Shown here: piece by piece, positions 10,316 to 22,199 of the stretch | Position numbering within the stretch: position 1 is the first letter of the stretch | Layout of the letters: the number at the start of each line of letters is the position of its first letter | Assembly (NCBI GenBank): GCA_010356995.1 | Contig: ML996702.1 | Coordinates: 205,013-269,012, forward strand | Direction of reading: 5' to 3' | Length of the DNA stretch: 64,000 nucleotides | From: Trichodelitschia bisporula | Taxonomy: Eukaryota; Ascomycota; Dothideomycetes; Phaeotrichales; Phaeotrichaceae | Made by a program: the position numbers and the translations under genes | Notes under the pieces: generated by a model | Database searches by the model: none | What the model was told of the DNA's origin: nothing | What the model saw: the letters and a program-made list of their open reading frames with translations, nothing else

Positions 10316-12498
10316 TTACTGGCCCTGAGAAGTGTTGGACCAGTTGTAACGTTGCGTGGGATGCGGCAAAACCCAGCGCTCCTGCGAAATGTACGGGAGC
10401 TGGCCGCCGGCACGCCGCTCCGGCTGCCCAACCGTATGGTACTGCATCTGGTCCTGGCGCACCTGCATCGGCGCATTCTGCACCTGCCCAGAGGAAATCG
10501 GCGGGGCCAGCAATGTCTGAACCAGACGAATGGGACGGAAGGGCGAATTCCGATCGTGCAGATAGTGCGAAGGCGAAAGCCGGCGGTCTTGGCTCGGAGT
10601 GTGATTGCCCTCGTACATGCTTGTCGGCGAGGAGCCGTTCGAATGGATCGGGTACGGGCTGAGTTGACGTGAATTGTCTGTGGGCATCGGTTGCTGTGCT
10701 GGAATCTGGAGAGGAGGTACACTGGTGGGTGCGGCTCCAGACTGAGGATACAGATGCGGTGCCGGAAACACAGATGCCATGGCGCGCGGTCCAGGAAGAT
10801 CTAGAGGAAGAGGAGGAAGAGGCAGCTGCAGCACCGCTGAAGATTGCCCTGGAATCGAAAGACTCAGTGGAGGCATGCGAGGAAGGGACGGTGCGTGCAC
10901 AGGTGGCAAATGCGGCTGATTCAGTTGATGTTCGGGAAGAGAATGCTGATAGATCGATGACGACGAGGGCTGGACGACGGAAGGCGGCACAGGCAGCTGC
11001 TGCGCTGCCTGTGAAGTTGCAACATGTCCCGGGGGTTGTGGGCCGTTGCTGTAATATGTTAAGGGTATATGTCGCTTGGGTGGCGCTTCAAACCAATTCG
11101 CATCGTAGCTCCGCTTGCGCCCGTTGAACCTAGGGTCCAGTTCCGGGAGCGGCCCAATGGGTGACACCGAAGTCGAGGCAACACGGGGAAGAAGAAGTGG
11201 TGTAGACGAATTCGGGAGCCCATGTTGGACGTTATAGCCTGAGACGGAAGCGCGCCCCTCTTGGGTTGCCGACGGCGACGGTAGCGGCAGCCCATGAGCC
11301 GGGGCCGCTTCTAGGCTTTTGATTGCACGATCGATGTACGTCCCGAAAATGCCAAGTTTGACCTGCCAATCTTTCCACTGTTGCTCCGAGGTGTAGAGGC
11401 CGTAACGCATGTTGCCCAGGAATTCCATCTCCATGACATGAATTTCTTGTACCGAGATACCGGAGACATCTGCCCACGTCCTATTGGTATAGGTATTGTC
11501 ATCGAGAACTGCCGGGGTCAGTTAGGGTAAGTGTCAGTGTCTGAAGTGAACATACATTTGTTACCGAGCATCAAGGCTACGGTCAACAGCCGATACTCGC
11601 TACCGGCCTTCCCGCAGACATGCGCGTTCGCCTTCTTGAGGCGATAGATAAAGAGGAGGGCGAGGCAGATGACGTTCCGCGAGACTTGGGTGGTTGAGAG
11701 CAGTGTGGTTGCCCATTTTAAAAAACCGGGAGACGGGGGAAATTCGGCGCAATGAGTGCGGATTTGGCGGGGGTTCTCCTCGATTGCAGCGAGTGTACGA
11801 CCATGCTCAAACCAGAAAAGACAAGTCACTTCTGCTGCCAACTGAGGCATGCTGGCCTGCGGAGCCCTGATTGATTTAGGAAGCCGTAACGAGGGCGCGA
11901 CAGAACTCCGCATTTTACCCTCCTCTGTATATCCCACCGAAGGACGTCCCGCAGTATTTTCAGCGGCTGTCTGAGGTTGAGTTTCGGCAAAGGTTGCAGG
12001 GGCAGATGTATTCATTATGTGCGCTGTCTGGGAAGGCTGAGTGGTAGAGGAGGGGGAGTTTGCGGAGTATCCGGGATAGTGGGTGCTATCAGAGGCCTGG
12101 GGAGGTGCCAACGGGGGAGGTGGCAACGTCGGGGGCGCTGCATTCCATATCTGTTGCTGTGACTGGCGAACTGGCAATTCACCATGCCGTTGATGGTGAT
12201 CCATAATCGTAGATGATGGTGGTGTTAGGAGGGTGACGATGTCCGAAGAAGAGTCGGAGAAGACGCTGGAGGCGGCGGGAGTTGCAGCCGTGGCATTCGA
12301 GTCGGAGTAGGAAGAGTAGGGGCTGTCCCTTGTGACTTGGAAGGTGAACGCCTTCGACGTGGGGAGAGAGTGAAAGTATTGAGCTGGGGGTGGAGGTAGG
12401 GTGCGTTGCGCCTTCCGCGTCTGCGACCACGACGGGGGGGATCTGTTGAGGAGCGAGGCGGAGAAAGGCATCGGGAGAGGTTGCTGGAATTCAATCAT
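10316..12498 (-). CDS. Pho80/Clg1-type cyclin-domain protein
   Basis: Predicted regulatory cyclin for a Pho85-type kinase. Exons on the minus strand are 12498-11556 and 11508-10316, with a 47-nt intron (GTATGT donor, CCTAACTGAC branch); the product is 711 aa. The intron lies inside the cyclin box and splices to GNKFLDDNTYTNRTWADVSG, the conserved second half of fungal Pho80-like cyclin boxes; the first half carries RNVICLALLFIYRLKKAN and EYRLLTVALMLGNK. The box covers about residues 215-375. Both flanks are long, disordered and rich in Pro, Ser and Gln, as in Clg1-like proteins of filamentous fungi. The start ATG at 12498 is the first Met of the open frame; the frame stays open upstream without an ATG, so an upstream exon is possible. 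Confidence 0.85.
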
Positions 12499-15400
12499 TG
12501 AGTAGGAATATGTTTGGTGGAGTTGTAGGCGTTCTCGGTGTTGGTACTGTAGGTCTCGAAGAGTAAGGTCTTGATGCCAATACTCCAGCTCTCGCAGAGC
12601 CGCGCTGGTATTTATGGAGAGAAACTGGTGATGTTGTCCTTTCAATGAGCAAGAGCTAACGCCTGGGTCCTTGCGTGACGCAACTGCCTCGTACCCAAAA
12701 ATCGGCAGTCGCGTAAGGTGACAGAAAGCTCCGATGCCGGTAGGACGCGTCGGAATCACTCATGAAGATCATATGTCGCGCGATGGCCAAATACGCGTCC
12801 TAAATATTTTTTGGTTATTCATTAAGGCCCAGCTAGTTCTACTAAGGACCCGTTACCCACAGTTAAAGCTTTCCAGACTTCGGAGTCGGCGACCACGAGT
12901 GACGTGTGAGAGGTGGGTGGTTCAGGGTAGACCACAAGCGCCGTGCGGAGTTCTGACTACATATTCCGATGGTAAACTAATGTTGCTATGTCGTAGCGTG
13001 CCGCTGGAAGCAGTGGATGCGCAAAAGGGAGCGAGCGGTAACAGCGAGGCAGCCACGAGGAGGGCTAAGGCAGTTGGCACCAGAGTTTGTGGTGATGGCG
13101 GTGATGGCGATGATGGTGTGGTGGTCCGCGAGTATGGCAGGAGGTAGAGTGCCGTGGAATGGCAAGAGAGTGGTAACGACGTTGATGGTGCGGAAAAGGG
13201 TGTCTATGCGACGACAATGGGGAGGGAATGAGGGCGATGAGAGCTATATCAAAGAGAAGGAGAGGAGACGACGGGTCGGGATGTGACCGGATGCGGCAGC
13301 AAAGAGAATGGAGGACGTGGAGGTTAGGAAGTGAGGTGGGGGGGTTCGGCGTACTTTCCACATGGTAGAAGAAGCGAAGGGCAAGGTCGCTTTTGATAAA
13401 GCATGATCGTTCAAGGAGTTGTGACCATGTCCATCAGATAGGACAGGCACAAGTCTACTGCCGCCAGAGCGGAAGGTTCCAGGTCGGCAACGCATGGGCG
13501 CTCTGGGACAGGCATGAGGCAGGAGAAAGGCGAAGGCGAAGAAAGCCGCGAGAAAAGAGCCACCAGCTCCACCCGCCGCCGCGCCGCCGCTTGGATGGCG
13601 GGGGGTGTGGAAGGGGAGGGGTGAGTTTGTGGATAATAATGTTATGTGTTAGGTGAAGTTGGCTGGTGGTGTGCGGTGGGCACACGCCGAGCCGGCTACA
13701 AGCCACCCCTCCCTTCTTTCACACTGATGCTAACAACTAACGACGCACCCCCTCTTGGTCAGTTTCCTTCAAGCCCCGGGCCAATAATAAAGTACCTTCG
13801 AATTCCGGTGGCCCCCGGCAACATCCCAAGAAGAGGCTGATCCTACCCCATCCTACAGGGCACGGAATGAGGAGACCAAGGTGAGAGGAGACGCCAGTCG
13901 GGTAAGCGTCAAGGCGGCCTGCGGTTGATGTCAGAGCCCATGGTAACAGCCAGAGCAATAGCAGCGGCAGCGGCAGCCAAAAAAGTCAAAGCTCAAGAGT
14001 CCTTTCTGTGGTGCCTGTAATGCAGGAGCACCATGGCTTCTTCCTATTACAACCCTTGTCGTTGCGAATTATATAGCCCATTTCGAGACTGCGAGCCCGT
14101 CGGCCAGCTCTAACGGGTCCAAACCAAACCATGTGCCTGGCCCTAGGCATGCGAATGAGTTACTGGGGGGTTTGACGAGGCAGCATGCGGCGTGGACTGG
14201 CGCATTCGGTATTGGAGGGGAAGGGGAGGGATGTGAGGTGGTCAAATGTGAGTACATGAGGATCAGTCGTCCAAGGGGAGCACAAGAAATGGGCCAGCCA
14301 CAATTTTTTTTCTTTCGCCCGGATCCGTAGCCATCCATTCGAAAGTGACTTAGTGCTGGCTTTTCTAATGGGTGTGGGTTGCTCCGGGGGTTGAAGCTGC
14401 GCGCGCAGCAGATGCACGAGGCAGCGATGGAGACGGCCGGGATCCTTGTTACCTTGGCCTTTGAGTAACTTAACAAGGGCACAAGCCCCCCCGTGTATGA
14501 TGACTAGGAATGTTTGAAGTACGTTGCTTGCTGAGTGAGCCCGGCTGTGCGTGGTGTAATGGATGAAGGAGGAGATGGCGGAGTCGTAGACTAGTACACC
14601 CGTTGGGACAGAAAATCGCAACGTAAATCAGCAGCTCATCAGAAGCTCAGGCTCGCGGAATGCTGCGGCAGTGAGAGTTGATGGCCACAAAGCAAAGTGA
14701 GATGGACAGGTGCATTGTTGGAGAACTAAGTGCTGCTAAGTCTCTACCAAATCAGAAAGTTGGGGCCGCTTGACTAGGGCCCCTTTGCAGGCCAAGACAG
14801 CTACGACTTTCCGTGGGCTTTTAGGTCCGGCGCGAAAGTTTATGACTACTCTCACTAGCAACAAGCCCCGGAACTGGCGCTTACGACTTTCTGATTGGCT
14901 TGTGTCAACCTAGCAACGTTTAACCCGATGACCAAAGCATAAGTGGCAACAACTTCAGCCATGGTAAGTATCAGACAAGTAGCCCCGCGCGAGAAAAGCA
15001 CCTCCCCAAACACCATCGCGCCTATGATAGCTCGAGGTTGGACAAACTTCAGCGATATATTGAATATATGGTACGGGGTATGTACAGTGCATCCTATGAA
15101 TCAGGCGAAACCATAGCCGGCACAAAGTATTCTACCGAAATGCGCAAGGACACTCCTCCGCGTCATCTTCTTCCACACTTGGGGTCCTTGACGAAGCGCA
15201 AGCATGCAAAAGAATGTCATGTTATAGAAGCGATCATCCGGCGGTGTCTACTAGCCACTGATCACTATGCACTTACCTCAGACGGCACACACGCCGCCGC
15301 CGCTAAGTAACTAAAGCAAGGTAAGGCTTGACGACACATAAACGCATACGAGGGCACTAGACGCTATCCACGCAACACCTCATACTTTGTTATTGATAAT

Positions 15401-18400
15401 AGTGATCCAAAGCGATACACGATGCTGACGGGATTCGCAGGCGGCGGTGTCCGGAGCAACGCGCACCAGAGGTCAGAGCGGAGACGACACGAGAGGAGCG
15501 GGGGCCTGGGCATGGATGGTGGAGGCTTGCAACATGCGCCGTCCACGGCGATGCCCAGCAATTTCTGCCCTCACCCCAACCCACGCATATCGGCCTCCGC
15601 GCTGAGCCATGCATCGTGACTGGATGCCGCACCGGCTATTACTCTACCGGAGAGCGGAAAGGAAAATGATTTTGTGCTATTAAAATGGGGCGCGCGTGCG
15701 CCGCGGTCGGTGCAGCCAACACGGAAACTGTGTTTTGGAGATGAGAGCTGGAGCGGGGGGGGAGGGGCGGGGTGGAATAGGGTGTGTTAGAGACACAGCG
15801 GAAGCAGATTTGGTCGCAGCGTTTCCCCGGTAGCACTGGTTGCTGCGCTGGGCGGAAGTGCCGCACACCACACACTGCACGGCGTGGTCTTTTTGCCTCT
15901 ACCTGCGGGGCTAGGATTATGACCCTTCTCGGGGAGTCTTTGAGATGTCTGACGCTTTGCAGCATGTTAGGGATGATACGCGAGACGAGTGACGGGGAAC
16001 GACGTCGATACGATGGCCAACGCGGGCGCCGCCCTCTCCACGCCAACAGGGCGGCGTTGACTCTAGCGCCGAGCTGCGGACTATCAGGCGAGCAACTTTT
16101 TCTTGCTCTCGGCCCGCAGAGAAAGGGCCAGGCAGCGGAAAACCCGGAGGGAGCGGAGCAAAGGGTGTCGCACCAGGCCGCTGTAGACACATCGATGGAA
16201 CTATCCAGTCAGTACAAGCTGCGATGCAAAGTGGACTACAGGCCAGGGGGCGGGGTGTGAGATGATTTGATGGCGGGGGTGGGTTGTGGCGGTGGGCACG
16301 GTAAGTATCCCAACGTGACAGGCTTCACGGGGTTCGCGGTACGGACGGAAAGAGAAAACGCGCTTCGTTCACCACTTTCGCAAGCCGCGGCGCGACGCGG
16401 CCTTGCTCATCTGCGCTTCGACGGGCGCTGGCGGCGCTGCTGGTGGCATTCGGTAGGGGTGTCTGGTCAGGCAGTGGAATGAAACTCTCAGGCTGCTGGA
16501 CTTCGGAGTGGTGGAGCGAAAAAAGGCCAAGGGGTGGCCGGCCCGGAGGGCTGTGGGAGAGAAAGTGAGTGGAAAAGAGACGTGGGCCCGTGCCACTCTC
16601 CTTGCAGGTGAGATGGGACGAAAAGCCTCCCAAGTCCGCCCCATGCTTGGGGAGGTTTGACCGAGTGAGATGGATCATGGAACGCCCGGATGGCCCTTTG
16701 AGGAGGGCGGGATGAGCGGGGATGAGCGGGGGGGAACAAGTCGGACCAGCCAGGTGAACAAGTGTACAGAACAGGCGAGAGGACAAGCAACCAAGCCAGC
16801 AGAGCAACCATCAGGCAACGGCATAGCAAAGACAACAATCAGCAAGGAAAGCCGAAATGCTAGCGCAACGTCAAGGATTCAAACCTCGAATAATCCAGCT
16901 GCCTTCCTCCTCTTTCTCTTACCCCCAAAACCCCACTTTCAGCCAGACGAGCCCTTGACGATCGAGCCCGGGTCGGGCTAGATGAAAGCATGAGGCGAAG
17001 ACGACGGATTGGTATTGACTGGCGCTCACAGCTGAAGGTGTGAAGCATGCACGGAGGATTCTCGGCCACTGTGTACACATTTGCCCGTCACTACGGTGGC
17101 AATCGCAGCTGATGACCTCGTTTATCGTTGTCTTCCGGCTGTCTCGTGGGGTCCTGGTATCCTGGAGTTGATGGTGGGGAGTGCCGAGAGCGAAACCAAT
17201 CTCGATGGGCCGACTGCAGCAATCCGCGACTTGTCACTGCTCGCGAACAATAACGCATCCCTTCCAAACATTTACTCGCTCGCCTTGTCGTTCCGCACGT
17301 AAATTCCACCCCTTGATGTTACGCCTATCTCCAGCGTGATGAGCGTGATGAGCGTCAATGGAAAAAGTGAAAGATGCCGGCGCTAAGGCAGGCCTCCCAT
17401 CCAGCGACTCTCGAGTTGCAGCAATCAATGCCAGACGCAGCCTCCGAGGGCGCAAGAGGCGTGAAGGGATGCGCAAGTTGCAGGCCTGTACACCAAAACC
17501 TAGCAGCTTACTAGAGGTACAGACATAGGCGATGCAGAGATGCGTTTGTCCCTCGTCAAGATGCTTCAAGGTACTGGTAAGTTGGCATGTAGTCTGGTGT
17601 CGTCTCTCATGCTCCCGTGTGTTGGGGCCTAACCGTCGACAAGCTGCCGTCGGTACCGGTAAGTGCTGGCGGAGCACATGGTGGCTCCATATGCCATTTC
17701 GAGCGATGAAGCGATGCTGGGCTCACGGCCGCGATGTAATTGATTTTCACGTCGCTTTTGCCTCTTTCGGCCCGCATCCGCGCTTAAGCCTCGAGTGTGG
17801 AGAGTGAAGGTGTGGTCCTCTAATCCTCAACCCACACCCCCATGCTTTTTTTCCTTTCTCGCGCCCGACGGCAAGCAGCTGAGCAAACTCCAAGGGCCGT
17901 TTCTCCGTAATCGAATATGCTCGGCGCAGTCCGCGTGTTACAACTCGCAGATAGACGACCGGGGGCCCGAACAAACTGCTCCGTAAGTGCGTAAAGCGGG
18001 TTGTAAATGATGCCAAAGGAGGCAGCGGGTTCGTGATAGTTAGGCCAACGCCGCAACCCACTCCGCATGCCAACGTTATCCCTTTGTCTCTCACCCATCC
18101 ATGATGCTGCTGGGGCCGAAACGAGGACACGGAGTTTGTCACTTGGTCCTTTCTCACTTCCATTTCTCTTTCCGCTGCTTCCAACATCCTTTCATCCACT
18201 TTGCCGTCGTTACGTTGGCCCCCGCAGCGTCCACCCCCATCCATGCCTCGTCTGCCGGACTAGCTCGTTTCTGCAGGCCGCGCCTTCATCCGTCGCCTTC
18301 CTTCATCCGTCGTACTCGTGTCAATATCAGTGCCCGCGCAGGCGAAGCGACGTCGCGACGCATCCCCGGGAAAGGAAGTAGCAAGCAACCCGCAATCTTC

Positions 18401-20329
18401 TGCGTTACAGCCGAAGCCGCGACCGCGTTCACCGCTTTCCCCGTGCGGCAGATTGACTTTGGCTCGTTGAAAACTGACTTTTGGCTCGTGGAAGGTGGGG
18501 CTAGGTGGGCAGCTTCTTTAGGCCCCAGGGTCCAGGCATGAAGTCAATTCAGACAACTTGCCGGCTGCACAAGCTGGCTGCACAAGTTGTGAAGCCGTCT
18601 CTAAGATCGCAGCAGCCGCCTGCTCCACCTCGCCTCCAACTTTCGCCGTCGGCCGCGCACATACTTGCTCATTCCCAAACCACCCCCGACATATCGCGCG
18701 CCCATCGCCGACTCCACTTTCTCTAACCGTCACGCCGGGATGAAGGAGCCGGAAGCAAGGTATCTGGCGCGGCAGGTGCTGCATCCAGTTGCCCGCGGCC
18801 GGTAGCCTCATCATGCCGCAGCACACCTGAGATTCTGGTGTTGCTGTGTTGCGGCTTGCCGCTCGAATCATAGCGGCGCATGAAGTATGGAGTCAAAGTG
18901 ACTGGGCGGCATTCAGTCACTTGGAATGCTGCGCATCAGGTGTCCGACAGCCGGCGGTGAACTGCAAATCGGCGCATGGCTCTCCCTTCCCTCCCTCCCG
19001 TCACAGCGTCCGGTGCTGTTGTGATGCATTCTTGGTTTGATTTACCCGCCAGCTGGGATCGAACCTTTCTCCCCCACCTCGCTTTCAACCCAAGCTCCCC
19101 TGCACGATGCGTGCGAAGTCACTGGCTGGCTGGTTTAGCCTTGAGCTGTTACGACATTATCGATCTGCCGCGTCCTCCCTTGCTCCCCGATGATCCGAAG
19201 AGGAGCACGCAGTTGGTGGAGCAGCGCAGCCTGACTGCCGCCGGCATCGAATATCCATTCTGATACGAGCCAGCAAGCGGAGCAAGCTGCTAGCTGTGTG
19301 GCTTGACCCCTCCCACGCCGCCCTTCCGGACCCCTCCATTAGAGCGGAAAGAGCATTGTACCCCTTGACCTACACCCTATCATCAACCTTTTCAGTCCCG
19401 CCTGTCTTACCATCCCGTTTCCGCGCCGGTAAAAGGGCGAGTTTGCGCCTTGCGCATCTGGCTCCATCTTCCTCTAGCAACACCGCTAATTAGCATGACG
19501 CTCATCTCACACAGAACGCTGCAACCATGGATGACGAGGGGCAAAGTCCCGCATATCCATTCCGCCTCGCGAAAGCTGACGACAAAAAGCCGACGATCGG
19601 CAGGTCGAACCCGTCTCCGCCAATGAGCGACGTTCGCTTTTTAGTCTTTTGCCTCGTTCCTCGCTCTCGACCAACCGTTAACAAGTTGCGTATTTTACCA
19701 ACGTACTCCACTTGTTGACCGATCCCGGACGAGGCGCATGCACGCACCGCCCCAGCCTAGCCTTACTGCATCCGGGAATCAGAATACGTAGTTGATATCC
19801 CACGAATCCGGCTATGCGTTGCCATCGCCTCCCTCGCGCACCAGGCCAAAGGCAAAGGCCATGTCACCAGGCGTGCAAAGTCCGCAACCATCTCCAGGCG
19901 CGCCAGGCTCCAGCAGGACCGGAAAGCAAGAACCAAAGCGGTACTGCGCAATCCGGCTAGGGTAGGAACCAGTCAAAGGACCTCGCACAAGGCCGCGACA
20001 AGGCCGCGACCCTATCAAGCAGGCTTCCCACCCCACCGGACCCTTAGCGCTGATTCGACGGAATGCTCTGACTGAAAGAAGGCCGCGAAGAGCATATTCA
20101 CCACTCGGCCGGTAACCGTGGTCCATCATTCCCCGCGCACCGCAGTACGTACCGTACTCCCTTTGCTACGTCAGGTCCGTCCTGTGCGGATCACACCCCG
20201 CGTGCGGCTGGCCGGTACGTACCATCGTCGTATTCCGCGCACGTCCCGTAATGTGCGCTTATCAAGCCGGAAGCGAGGCGCTCTCCAGTAAGCGGTCATT
20301 GATTCCAGCGGAGACGAGGCTAGGGCATC
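12499..20329. other. Gene-poor interval, left part of the gene desert
   Basis: Almost 8 kb with many short frames on both strands but none with recognisable domains, consistent codon use or splice-joined continuity. Minor direct repeats occur, for example GGCTGCACAAG twice near 18560-18590 and ACAAGGCCGCG twice near 19988-20010. A T-arm-like sequence at 16872-16888 is not part of a foldable tRNA. I see no transposase or reverse transcriptase remnant. Confidence 0.5.
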
Positions 20330-21220
20330 TCCACCGCAATCGTGCTCCGATTCCGTATCCCGATCCATCGCGGCGTGGAGCTATCATCACAGCGAGGAGC
20401 TATCACCACAGCATGGAGCTATCGCCGTGATCAAGCACCGCTTCATTGCGCTGGGATTGCGTAATGCCGACTGACTCCTTGCTTGCACTTTCAGGGTGGA
20501 TACGTGTACCGCGTGCGCGCCTCGGCCGCCTCCACGGCAACGACCAGGCTAGGGGTATAACTCCCGCAAATGCACTCGATTTTATGTCCCAATCCACCAC
20601 GGCGAGGAGCTACTACCATGGGATGGAGCCATCACCGCAGTGACATGCACCGCTTATTGCACTGGAGAAGTGTTCGCCGACTGACTCCTTGCTTGCTTCG
20701 CGGCTAGTGGTTACGTGTACCGCGTGTGCGCCTTGGCCGGGTCCACGACGACCATCAAGCCAGGGGTATATCACCTACAATTTGCACCCGATTTCATGTC
20801 CCGATCCATCACGGCGAGGAGCTATCACCACAGCGAGGAGCTACCACCACGGTATGGGGTCTTCGCCGCAGTGAAGGCACCGCTCATTTGCACCGGAATC
20901 GTGCTCGCCGACTGCCTCTTTGCTTGCTTCGCAGTAAGTGGGTACGTATGCCGTGTGCGCGCGCCGGCCGGCTCCGAGACGACGACCAAGCCAGGGGTAT
21001 ATAACCCACAAATGCACCCGATTCCTTATCAGATCCACCTCTGCGTGGAACTATCACCACAGCATGGAGGTATCGCTGCGGCGCAAGCACCACTCATTGC
21101 ACCGGAGTTGTGCTCGCCGACTAACTCCTTTACTTCCTCGCGGCGGGCAGGTTCGTACTGTGGTACGGTACAGCATGCGCGCGTCGGCTGGGTCCACGGC
21201 CCCTCAAAAGTCCCATCGCG
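20330..21220. repeat. Tandem array of about 210-231 bp units (four copies)
   Basis: The anchor GCCGACTGACTCCTTGCTTGC and its variants recur at 20466, 20676, 20907 and 21116, giving periods of 210, 231 and 209 bp. Each unit also contains GATCCATCACGGCGAGGAGC-like, GTACGTGTACCGCGTGYGCG-like and AAGCCAGGGGTATA-like blocks. The 21-bp length difference comes from an extra internal copy of GGAGCTATCACCACAGCGA. A weaker partial unit precedes the array. One frame stays open across about three units (20715-21323), with the peptide pattern VRAPAGSETTTKPGVYN repeated, but it has no ATG-led recognisable protein. Confidence 0.8.
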
Positions 21221-22199
21221 CCCCGCAGAAATTTCTTGCCGCCCCTCGCTCAGCCCTTTGCCGAATCAGAAAGCAGAGACTATTGAATGGGAGGGTCGAG
21301 ATGACTTTTGCGAGGCGATATAGCTTTTGCGGGTAGTCCGCGGTCTCGAAAAGCATTTATCTGGCGCTGGTTCGTCCCCGATACCGGCCGGTTATGCTGC
21401 GCCCGGCCTGCTTTTATCTGGCCCGCCGGCCCCAGCCGGCCCCAGCCGGCCGTGCTGCGCCCGACCTGTTATTCCTAAGGCTGTGTGTGTGAGAGGCCGG
21501 CATGTGACATGGGGACAGGAATCGAATACCGAATTGGAGGGACGGAGTCACAAGTCGAAAGGGCCTGGCTTGGTCTGGTCTGGTCTGGTCTGGTCTGCTG
21601 GTGGAAGCTTTGGGCAGTTATGCGTATGCTTATGCGTTGCTGCGTGTGCTGGCCTGGCTGCTTGCCTGGGTGCCTTCCTCGCGGCCTAGTGTACGTTGCA
21701 TACACGGTAAGGGGCCAGAACACTGTCCTGTTTGTGGCCGTGGGTTGCTGCGGAATCTTTGTACATTGCACTTTACTGTGCAAGTGCTCATCATTGTCCT
21801 GCCTGATTAGATCGGCCTTCCTGATGAGTGTGGCTGATGGAGATGAGCCTCAACTGAGGACAGACAATGAAAGGTGGACATGGGAATGGGTCCGTAGGAT
21901 GTTCCGTCGCCGACATGTACACTATGGTTCGGGATCTCCGCAAGACCCAAGGTTCAGGGGGATCCGACAGCCGGAATGAATCTCGGTTCAAAGTAGTGAC
22001 TTGCTCCTTGGGGGATCTTTGCGGAGGAGGAGGCTATGACTTTCTGGGTAGCCGTTGCGGATAAGGCTGGCTCCGCCTTCTCGCGTGGCCTTTGCGCCAT
22101 CTGAAGACGGTGAGCCAAGTATCGGTTACGTTCTAGACCAATTAAGCGAATATATAAGCACACTAGCAAACTGCCCAAAATGTTACTTCCCTACATCCA
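21221..22199. other. Inter-array spacer with simple repeats
   Basis: Contains a possible relic of the hairpin family at about 21288-21345 (GATGACTTTTGCG and GCTTTTGCGGGTAGTC), a CCGGCCCCAG direct triplication near 21425-21455, and the TGGTC microsatellite listed separately. No gene is supported. Confidence 0.4.
21571..21597. repeat. Microsatellite (TGGTC)5
   Basis: Five perfect TGGTC pentamers followed by a partial unit. Confidence 0.9.

Noticed and set aside
15639-16190. Minus-strand frame of 183 codons
   Set aside because: Composition biased to Arg/Pro/Ser, overlapping frames of similar length on both strands, no domain.
16872-16888. T-arm-like sequence on the minus strand suggesting a tRNA
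   Set aside because: The stem pairs, but no matching acceptor stem, anticodon arm or correctly spaced D-arm could be found.
18101-18541. Plus-strand frame of 146 codons
   Set aside because: No recognisable domain, and equally long frames overlap it in other phases.
19045-19065. GGTTCGATCCC B-box-like sequence on the minus strand
   Set aside because: Flanking bases do not form a T-stem and no A box or acceptor stem is present.
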